A stretch of DNA of 7,152 nucleotides from Candidatus Heimdallarchaeota archaeon (GTDB taxonomy: Archaea; Asgardarchaeota; Heimdallarchaeia; JABLTI01): NCBI GenBank assembly GCA_030667035.1, contig DAOUWQ010000065.1, positions 1 to 7,152 of the forward strand, in the 5' to 3' direction. Below, piece after piece: positions 1 through 4,294 of the stretch. The position numbers were made by a program, and so were the translations under genes. Within the stretch, counting starts at the first letter, position 1. Each line of letters opens with the position of its first letter. The notes beneath the pieces were generated by a model, which made no database searches, was not told the DNA's origin, and saw only the letters and a list, made by a program, of their open reading frames with translations.

Positions 1-59
1 TTGAAGACCAACTAAACGAAAGTAAAGATGCAATTATTGCAACTCATAGTGCTTTATAA
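1..59 (+). CDS. 3' end of an unidentified gene (partial)
   Basis: An open frame enters from the left edge (codons from position 3) and closes at TAA 57-59, reading EDQLNESKDAIIATHSAL. The mix of charged and small residues looks like the C-terminus of a real soluble protein, but only 18 complete codons are visible, so family and function cannot be judged. The same frame continues after the stop for 22 codons (60-125, FLNHAFGDTKQ and on, proline-rich at its end) to TAA 126-128; I treat that as chance non-coding sequence. It could also be a fortuitous frame in an intergenic region. Confidence 0.4.
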   Translation, partial: EDQLNESKDAIIATHSAL

Positions 60-133
60 TTCCTGAATCACGCTTTTGGAGACACAAAACAAATCCCTGA
101 TACACCAGCACCCTTCGTTCTACCATAAGAATT

Positions 134-150
134 GATCCGTATTTTGGATC
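134..150. repeat. small inverted repeat (GATCC/GGATC)
   Basis: GATCC (134-138) and GGATC (146-150) are perfect complements separated by seven bases (GTATTTT). It lies in the non-coding stretch upstream of the membrane protein gene, six bases before a longer palindrome. It could be a weak RNA hairpin or a protein-binding dyad. A 5-bp arm is short enough to occur by chance. Confidence 0.35.
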
Positions 151-155
151 GTTCA

Positions 156-169
156 TGCGAGGCCTCGCA
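156..169. repeat. GC-rich 14-bp perfect palindrome
   Basis: TGCGAGGCCTCGCA is a perfect two-fold palindrome with no spacer, in a stretch otherwise very rich in A and T. With no loop, it is a better candidate for a dimeric protein-binding site or restriction-type site than for an RNA hairpin. It sits about 50 bp upstream of the TATA-like box for the gene at 281, where an upstream regulator could bind. Its function is not known. Confidence 0.5.
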
Positions 170-213
170 GAAGTCGAAGTAACTAAAAAAACAAGTCAAA
201 TTTGTTCATAAAC

Positions 214-229
214 AAAGTATTTAATATAC
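214..229 (+). promoter_or_regulatory. archaeal promoter (TATA-like box) for membrane protein gene
   Basis: TTTAATATA at 220-228 is preceded by purine-rich AAAG (214-217), which could serve as a BRE. An archaeal start site about 25 bases downstream would fall near 250 and give a leader of roughly 30 bases before the TTG at 281. No other gene start lies between. Confidence 0.5.
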
Positions 230-268
230 GAACATCCTCATAAATCAATAGATTAAACGTGAAATTAT

Positions 269-275
269 GGTGATC
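269..275 (+). promoter_or_regulatory. ribosome binding site fixing a TTG start
   Basis: GGTGATC matches the complement of the conserved 3' end of archaeal 16S rRNA (GATCACCTCC) and ends five bases before TTG 281. It supports the non-ATG start of the membrane protein gene. Confidence 0.6.
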
Positions 276-280
276 TAATT

Positions 281-853
281 TTGGGTAAAGTAATAGTGAT
301 AATTTTCGCAGCTGTTTCATTGATTATACTACCAATGTCATTCTACTATATAGGCGATACTTCCATTGACCCACCAGATTATACCATCGAAATTCAAGGC
401 AATTTATATGATGCAAATATCGGAGATTTCTTTGGAGATCCAGGATTTTCCTTCTTCAAATTTTCATCCTCCGGAAGTGTTATTTTTACGCCTGATGCTT
501 GGAATACTGCATTTACTAGTCAAGCAGTTTTTGGTATGCCCGCAGGGACATTTATGATGATTCTCTGGTATGTTGGCATGGGTGTAACATTATTAGGAAT
601 AATTGTAGCAATCTTTAAACCAAAAATATCTGGTATATTCTTTTTACTCGCAGCACTTGCATACGGATTTCAAGGAATTGTTTGGTACCTAGGAATGACT
701 GCTGAGTTTTCGAGCACTCCAGGAGTAACAATATTTCCAATACCCTTGGGAGCATTATTCTTCTTGGTAACTGCTATCGTTGCTTTTACAACGAAAAAGA
801 AAGAAGCCTACTACTACTCGCCGGGCTATTCATATGGCTATGGTAGACGGTAA
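281..853 (+). CDS. four-helix integral membrane protein, function unknown
   Basis: This encodes a 190-residue protein I do not recognise. Hydrophobic segments lie at about residues 3-24, 88-112, 117-139 and 152-170. Residues 25-87 form a soluble loop rich in Asp, Gly, Phe and Ser. Positive clusters (KPK at 113-115, KKK at 172-174) place the 113-116 loop and the C-terminus inside, so the long loop should face outward. The tail after residue 176 is tyrosine- and glycine-rich and ends GYGRR. The first segment could be a signal anchor. The TTG start is chosen because GGTGATC lies five bases upstream and the first helix follows at once. The gene stands alone, with its own TATA-like box and a hairpin after the stop. 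Similar small membrane proteins are common and poorly characterised in uncultured archaea. Role and substrate are unknown. Confidence 0.82.
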   Translation: MGKVIVIIFAAVSLIILPMSFYYIGDTSIDPPDYTIEIQGNLYDANIGDFFGDPGFSFFKFSSSGSVIFTPDAWNTAFTSQAVFGMPAGTFMMILWYVGMGVTLLGIIVAIFKPKISGIFFLLAALAYGFQGIVWYLGMTAEFSSTPGVTIFPIPLGALFFLVTAIVAFTTKKKEAYYYSPGYSYGYGRR

Positions 854-867
854 GAAAAAAAATTGAA

Positions 868-909
868 AAAATGGGTCCCCCCATTTTCTTTTATTTCTTT
901 TACTTTTTT
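868..909 (+). terminator. hairpin plus T-rich tract after membrane protein gene
   Basis: AAAATGGG (868-875) pairs perfectly with CCCATTTT (880-887) across a four-base loop, 14 bases after the stop at 851-853. It is followed by a T-rich tract (889-909) with several T runs. Archaeal termination depends mainly on T-rich non-template strand, so the tract may matter more than the stem. Confidence 0.65.
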
Positions 910-942
910 GAAGTAATTTTATTCTTGAATCAATTACTTTAA
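908..942. repeat. 11-bp imperfect inverted repeat upstream of radical SAM gene
   Basis: TTGAAGTAATT (908-918) pairs with AATTACTTTAA (932-942) with one G-T wobble, leaving a 13-base centre. It lies between the terminator of the preceding gene and the TATA-like box at 951-960. This is the place for an operator, or it could be a second terminator stem. Both arms are AT-rich, which lowers its significance. Confidence 0.4.
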
Positions 943-944
943 GG

Positions 945-960
945 GAGTATTTTTATTAAA
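945..960 (+). promoter_or_regulatory. possible promoter of radical SAM gene
   Basis: GAG at 945-947 precedes a TTTTATTAAA box at 951-960. A start site about 25 bases downstream would fall near 980-985, giving a short leader before GTG 1003. There is no clear Shine-Dalgarno site, which agrees with a short leader. The assignment is weak because the whole region is AT-rich. Confidence 0.35.
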
Positions 961-1002
961 AAATAAGAGTTTAATGAATTAAATCTTCCAACCCCTAAAT
1001 TA

Positions 1003-1653
1003 GTGAGTGATTGCAGTTTGACAGATACAAATGATGAGTCTATTGTTTACTGGCGAAAAACAAGTCTCTACCTAAATATTACCAACAAGTGTACGAATAA
1101 TTGCGTTTTTTGTGTAAGAAATTATAAAACTGGTGTATTTGGATTTAGACTGAAATTAAAGAAAGATCCTGAAGAACAAGCAATTATCAGAGAGCTAAGA
1201 AAATATCTAACAAGTGCATTCGAAGAAGTAGTTTTTACAGGTTATGGAGAACCTCTTGAACGATTGGAAGTTGTATGTAATATTTCAAGAGAAATAAAGA
1301 GGTTATTTCCTGATATAACTATAAGACTAGATACAAATGGATTGGGCGAGCTAATTAATCCTGATATTGATGTCATTACGGAATTAAAACTAGCAGGAAT
1401 AGATCACATTTCAATCAGTTTAAACGCAAGCAATGCAGAGCAATATGCTAAGATATGCAAACCTAAATTCGGTAAACAATCTTTTGAAGCATTACTGAAA
1501 TTTGCTAAAATAGCTAACAATTTTTTCAAAATTAACTATACTATAGTTGCTATACCTCAAATTGATATTCAAGCATGTCAGAAACTAGCTGATGAACAGA
1601 AAATTTCTCTGAAAATTCGTCATTATTCCGGTCCCGAATTAGTTATTGAATGA
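1003..1653 (+). CDS. TatD-linked radical SAM protein
   Basis: This is a 216-residue radical SAM enzyme. The 4Fe-4S-binding CxxxCxxC motif is C30-TNN-C34-VF-C37, preceded by the strand SLYLNITNK. GYGEP (80-84) matches the radical SAM GGE-type motif, followed by RLDTNG and then ISISLNAS and KICKPKFG. The order LYLNIT/CTNNCVFC/GYGEP/DTNGL/SLNA/KP.FG is the pattern of the small TatD-linked radical SAM family, often found beside or fused to TatD-type nucleases; its reaction is not established. The protein ends soon after the barrel, with no SPASM or other auxiliary cluster domain, consistent with that family's short length. GTG 1003 is taken as the start; TTG 1018 is an alternative and no strong ribosome site separates them. 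No TatD gene is visible in the window, so its usual partner may be elsewhere or to the left. Confidence 0.92.
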   Translation: MSDCSLTDTNDESIVYWRKTSLYLNITNKCTNNCVFCVRNYKTGVFGFRLKLKKDPEEQAIIRELRKYLTSAFEEVVFTGYGEPLERLEVVCNISREIKRLFPDITIRLDTNGLGELINPDIDVITELKLAGIDHISISLNASNAEQYAKICKPKFGKQSFEALLKFAKIANNFFKINYTIVAIPQIDIQACQKLADEQKISLKIRHYSGPELVIE

Positions 1654-1695
1654 AAATGAAGGAATACTTTCGGCGAACTCCTACTGTACTTGGTG

Positions 1696-1724
1696 CTTTT
1701 TAAGTAAAAACACTATAGTATAGT
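1696..1724 (+). promoter_or_regulatory. promoter with 13-nt dyad ahead of TPR gene
   Basis: CTTTTTAAGTAA (1696-1707) is a TATA-like element that recurs exactly before tldD (2803-2814). Four bases on is the perfect odd dyad ACTATA-G-TATAGT (1712-1724), close to where transcription would begin (about 1725-1730). The dyad could be an operator, or could itself be the TATA box. Confidence 0.45.
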
Positions 1725-1753
1725 AATGAGAGCAATAGCTTTCTAGGATGAAA

Positions 1754-1761
1754 GGAAAGGT
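1754..1761 (+). promoter_or_regulatory. purine-rich ribosome site supporting start at 1769
   Basis: GGAAAGGT ends seven bases before ATG 1769. The earlier in-frame ATG at 1748 has only AGG touching it, with no usable spacing. This is the reason for choosing the shorter TPR protein. The match to the 16S tail is moderate. Confidence 0.4.
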
Positions 1762-1768
1762 AAAAGTA

Positions 1769-2095
1769 ATGGCTTGTGCAATAACGGAAAATTATATCCG
1801 GAATGGTATACTCGCTTTAGAACTAAGGGATTTAGATACTGCAACAGAAAATTTTTCCAAAGCGTTAATAGAAGAAAATAGTAATGAACCTGAATATTGG
1901 TGTTTATTAGCTGAATCTTTATTTTATCAGGCTCAATTTGAGAGTTCATTAGTTTGTTGGAAAGAAGCAGCAACTATTAACCCTCTAAACAAAAAAATCT
2001 GGGTTAGAATTAGTGCATTACATGCGTTAATGGAGCAAGATGATTTAGCTATTCACTATTATGAATTATCTGAAGGATTGCCTATAGAAGAATGA
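1769..2095 (+). CDS. small TPR-repeat protein
   Basis: This is a soluble protein of 108 residues from ATG 1769, or 115 if the in-frame ATG 1748 is used. It is almost entirely three tetratricopeptide-like helix pairs of about 34 residues. The first has the spacing ILALELRDLDTATENFSKAL, the second LLAESLFYQAQFESSLVCW with an Ala-Ala and INPLN end, and the third ISALHALMEQDDLAIHYYEL. The NPLN after repeat two is the usual TPR end. TPR domains bind other proteins or peptides and have no catalysis of their own, so this is probably an adaptor, partner unknown. It has its own promoter-like sequence and a 103-base gap to the next gene. There is no signal peptide or membrane segment. The C-terminus is acidic (GLPIEE). 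Confidence 0.8.
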   Translation: MACAITENYIRNGILALELRDLDTATENFSKALIEENSNEPEYWCLLAESLFYQAQFESSLVCWKEAATINPLNKKIWVRISALHALMEQDDLAIHYYELSEGLPIEE

Positions 2096-2133
2096 CTTTT
2101 TAATTAGTTCTTCAAACAAACAATTCAAGGGAA

Positions 2134-2146
2134 TTTATTTATTATA
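2134..2146 (+). promoter_or_regulatory. TATA-like box for gene at 2199
   Basis: TTTATTTATTATA at 2134-2146 follows AAGGGAA (2127-2133), a plausible purine-rich BRE. Initiation about 25 bases downstream gives a leader of roughly 30 bases to TTG 2199, with AGGGT (2186-2190) eight bases before the start. Confidence 0.45.
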
Positions 2147-2198
2147 GTGCGAATATTATCTAATTTGTTCTGAATAATGAATAGAAGGGTAAGAAAAA

Positions 2199-2765
2199 TT
2201 GGCTTACAAAGTTATCTACACTGTTACTGAAAAATATGATCCAACAAGAAAAGAAATTGGTTTGAAAGTAGCCATAAGCGGTTTTGGAAAATATAAAGGT
2301 GCAAAAATAAGGTTTGCTGCATTTCCGTCACAAGAAGCAACATTCTCAAAAACTGGATCTTTAACTTTTACTGCACTAGGAAAACCAAGCAATAATTCTC
2401 TAGAAGTAATAGATAAAAAAACAAACAAAATGCTGCAACAAATTTCAGCAATTAATGGTAATGTTTTTACTGAGGGTGGAAAGGGACAAGAAATTACAAT
2501 TGTTCATTCGACCAAGAAAGCAACAATAACAATAAATAAAGTTACAAGTTTAAAGAATGAGCTATTAAGATTAGAAGCTTCACCTAAAATAGCGCTATTT
2601 TTCGGTTTGAATCCTGAAACAAAACAACCAATATATTCTAAGAAAGCTGATAAAAAAGGCTCATGTAAATTTGATATCACTGGAACAATGTCAGAAAAAC
2701 ATGAAGTGCGAGTTTTAACAGGACAAATGAGCAAAATAGTATCAATAAAACCTCCGGAACCTTAG
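2199..2765 (+). CDS. lysine-rich, beta-strand-rich protein of unknown function
   Basis: This encodes 188 residues that I do not assign to a family. The start is TTG 2199, supported by AGGGT eight bases upstream and by the immediate strand-like beginning MAYKVIYTVTEKYD. The sequence alternates short hydrophobic strands with polar turns (IGLKVAISGFG, AKIRFAAFP, GSLTFTALG, QEITIVHS, KATITINKV, HEVRVLTG, KIVSIKPP), suggesting a beta-sandwich or repeated Ig-like fold, possibly two similar halves split near residue 105. It is rich in Lys and Thr, with one Cys and no metal motif. There is no signal peptide or membrane helix, so it should be cytoplasmic. The stop codon sits in a hairpin, so it is probably monocistronic. 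Its placement before tldDE does not by itself show a shared role. Confidence 0.78.
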   Translation: MAYKVIYTVTEKYDPTRKEIGLKVAISGFGKYKGAKIRFAAFPSQEATFSKTGSLTFTALGKPSNNSLEVIDKKTNKMLQQISAINGNVFTEGGKGQEITIVHSTKKATITINKVTSLKNELLRLEASPKIALFFGLNPETKQPIYSKKADKKGSCKFDITGTMSEKHEVRVLTGQMSKIVSIKPPEP

Positions 2766-2786
2766 GGTTCCATTATCAATCTTTTA
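2756..2786 (+). terminator. hairpin containing the stop codon, then T tract
   Basis: GGAACC (2756-2761) and GGTTCC (2766-2771) form a perfect 6-bp stem with loop TTAG. The stop codon TAG (2763-2765) is in the loop. A T4 run follows at 2782-2785 and a T5 run at 2804-2808. Probable terminator between the unknown protein gene and tldD. Confidence 0.5.
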
Positions 2787-2802
2787 GCTTATTATGCGGT
2801 TT

Positions 2803-2814
2803 CTTTTTAAGTAA
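2803..2814 (+). promoter_or_regulatory. probable tldD promoter element
   Basis: CTTTTTAAGTAA is identical over 12 bases to the element at 1696-1707 before the TPR gene. Transcription starting about 25 bases downstream would fall near 2834, leaving a leader of some 30 bases to ATG 2863. There is no Shine-Dalgarno site beyond GG next to the ATG. Confidence 0.45.
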
Positions 2815-2862
2815 GTTCCATATCTCGTAAATGAGAAACTTTGATAATCAAACTTATTTTGG

Positions 2863-4074
2863 ATGGAACTGAATTTGGACGAAGACTTATATAAACAAGT
2901 TTTTGAGATGGCCGCAAAAGAAAATGCCAGTTATGCTGATATACGAGATGAAGATACACTCTATGCATCCATTGAAGTAGTAGATGGAAAAGTAGAGAAA
3001 TCAATGGCAGGATCTGAAGCAGGTATTGGCATACGATTGCTAATAGATGGTGCTTGGGGTTTTTCCTATGGTTCAAAGGAAAAATACAAAGATGTTTTCA
3101 AGATGGCTATTGATGCCCAAAAAACATCAAAAACACTATCAAAAAGTGCTATTGAATTGGCTGAGGTTAAACCAATTCAAGCTAAAGAAATTATTAGTCA
3201 GAAAAAACCCTCACAGGATATTGCTTTTGAAGAAAAAATGAAGCTTGTGCTGAATATTGACAAATATTTGCGTGATACGGAAAACAAAATCAAAGCTACA
3301 CGAACGCGATATGTTGACTTTCTAAGAAGACAAACGATTGCAACATCAGAAGGAACGCTAATTTATGAAGAGCGACCCTATACATATTTAGCTATGACTC
3401 CTACAGCAAAGGAGGGTACAGATACCAACCAAGCTGGTGCACGGATAGGTCAAGTAGGTGGATTTGAGATTTTTGACGTTGTCAATGTAGAAGAACGAGC
3501 TGAAAAAGCCAAAATACGCGCAATAAAAGGATTAGAAGCAAAACCAGTAAAAGCTGGAAAGTATCCTGTTGTTCTAGACGGCACACTGAATTTCCTATTC
3601 GCTCACGAAGCTGCTGGACATATTACAGAAGCAGACTTTTTAAGTACCGCAGGAGTGCTTCGTGGAAAATTAGGTAAAACATTAGCGAAGAATTTTGTTA
3701 ACTTAATTGATGACGGAACCTTAGAGTATGTTCCTGGATATGGGGGAAGAACATTTGGATTCATGAAATACGATGATGAAGGAGTTCCTGTTGAAAGAAC
3801 AGAAATTATGAAAGATGGTGTATTAAAGACATATTTGACAGATCGTGCATCTGCTGCTCATTTCGATTTGAAACCAACTGGAAATTGTCGTGCAGAATAT
3901 TACTCAAGCTTTCCAATTGTACGAATGAGAAATACCTATTTGGAAGCATCAAAAAACAGTGAACTATCAGAAGAAGAAGTTCTCGGACAGATAAAAGATG
4001 GACTACTTCTAAAGCGAGGTGGTGGTGGTCAAGTGGACCCCATACGAGGCACATTTAACTTCGGTGTTGGTTAA
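2863..4074 (+). CDS. tldD: TldD metalloprotease subunit, N-terminal and catalytic part, interrupted by TAA
   Basis: This part gives 403 residues to TAA 4072-4074. The family member is a peptidase subunit that pairs with TldE to cleave unstructured or leader peptides in the cytoplasm. The N-terminal domain (about 1-180) has the expected YADIR start and the RIGQVGGFE segment. The catalytic metal motif HEAAGH is at residues 248-253, followed by ITEADFL. Further family hallmarks are VPGYGGRTFGFMKYDDEGVP, YLTDRASAAHF, the NCRAEYYSSFPIVRMRNTYLE block, and GGGGQVDPIRGTFNFGVG just before the stop. The usual protein is about 460-480 residues. The missing tail lies in the same frame directly after the TAA, at 4075-4290, and carries the third zinc ligand. 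Other TldD proteins have a Glu at this site (EAY), so GAA to TAA is a one-base change. ATG 2863 is the only good start. Sequence error, nonsense mutation, readthrough and a two-chain enzyme are all open. Confidence 0.9.
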   Translation: MELNLDEDLYKQVFEMAAKENASYADIRDEDTLYASIEVVDGKVEKSMAGSEAGIGIRLLIDGAWGFSYGSKEKYKDVFKMAIDAQKTSKTLSKSAIELAEVKPIQAKEIISQKKPSQDIAFEEKMKLVLNIDKYLRDTENKIKATRTRYVDFLRRQTIATSEGTLIYEERPYTYLAMTPTAKEGTDTNQAGARIGQVGGFEIFDVVNVEERAEKAKIRAIKGLEAKPVKAGKYPVVLDGTLNFLFAHEAAGHITEADFLSTAGVLRGKLGKTLAKNFVNLIDDGTLEYVPGYGGRTFGFMKYDDEGVPVERTEIMKDGVLKTYLTDRASAAHFDLKPTGNCRAEYYSSFPIVRMRNTYLEASKNSELSEEEVLGQIKDGLLLKRGGGGQVDPIRGTFNFGVG

Positions 4075-4077
4075 GTG
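4072..4077 (+). other. in-frame TAA followed directly by GTG inside tldD
   Basis: TAA (4072-4074) interrupts the tldD frame between FNFGVG and VYEIHKGEIG, a junction that is continuous in other TldD proteins. The next codon is GTG, an allowed archaeal start, so a ribosome could in principle reinitiate without moving. No good Shine-Dalgarno site is present. UAA is not the codon used for pyrrolysine (UAG) or selenocysteine (UGA). Confidence 0.85.
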
Positions 4078-4290
4078 TATGAAATTCACAAAGGTGAAAT
4101 TGGTGAATTACGAAAAGCAACCACTTTGTCTGGAAATACTGTCGAGACCCTTGGAAAGATAATGGGTCTTTCAAATAAGATGGCAGATCCATCTGCATCA
4201 ATCGGTTTTTGTGGTAAGGATGGCCAAAGTGCTCCTACTGGTACTGGTGCTGGTTGGATGTCTGTCAAAGTTATGACTGTTGGAGGTTAA
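4075..4290 (+). CDS. tldD: TldD C-terminal part with metal-binding cysteine
   Basis: These 71 codons, in the same frame as the upstream tldD part, complete the family's C-terminus. VYEIHKGEIG corresponds to the EAYLI-x-x-G-x-I strand, then TTLSGN and TLGKI, then the diagnostic GFCGKDGQ with Cys at codon 46 (codon 450 of the uninterrupted gene), and finally VMTVGG at the very end. In TldD that Cys is a zinc ligand together with the two His of HExxxH. With one extra codon for the TAA, the joined product would be 475 residues, a normal TldD length. There is no ribosome site for GTG 4075, so independent translation would need coupling to the stop. The frame shows no further stop or shift, so any loss of function is recent or absent. 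Its final TAA (4288-4290) lies between the tldE ribosome site and ATG. Confidence 0.75.
   Translation: MYEIHKGEIGELRKATTLSGNTVETLGKIMGLSNKMADPSASIGFCGKDGQSAPTGTGAGWMSVKVMTVGG
4282..4287 (+). promoter_or_regulatory. strong tldE ribosome binding site inside the tldD tail
   Basis: GGAGGT (4282-4287) is the best 16S complement in the window, seven bases before ATG 4295. It fixes the tldE start and rules against the upstream in-frame TTG at 4280. It overlaps the final codons of tldD, so the two genes are translationally linked. Confidence 0.8.
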
Positions 4291-4294
4291 TAAA

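Noticed and set aside
34..156. Antisense frame of 40 codons starting MNDPKYGSILM at 156
   Set aside because: Short, without a ribosome site, and it overlaps the likely end of a + strand gene and the palindrome; no family pattern.
60..280. tRNA or other structured RNA gene in the first non-coding stretch
   Set aside because: No acceptor/T-arm pairing or GTTCNANNC-type T-loop in the right geometry on either strand; only two small dyads.
2807..3076. Antisense frame opposite the start of tldD, and similar antisense frames opposite tldD, tldE and the 2199 gene
   Set aside because: They are complements of clearly coding sequence, with low-complexity Leu/His/Ser content and no family motifs.
4072..4074. 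Pyrrolysine or selenocysteine insertion at the tldD stop
   Set aside because: Those use UAG and UGA; the codon here is UAA, and Glu, not Cys or an active-site residue, is expected at this position.
851..4290. General reassignment of TAA as a sense codon to explain the tldD interruption
   Set aside because: TAA ends the gene at 281-853 just before a terminator hairpin and ends tldD itself at 4288 right after the conserved VGG, so TAA acts as a normal stop here.
4280..4294. Longer tldE starting at TTG 4280
   Set aside because: It would start inside its own best ribosome site (GGAGGT 4282-4287); ATG 4295 has ideal spacing.
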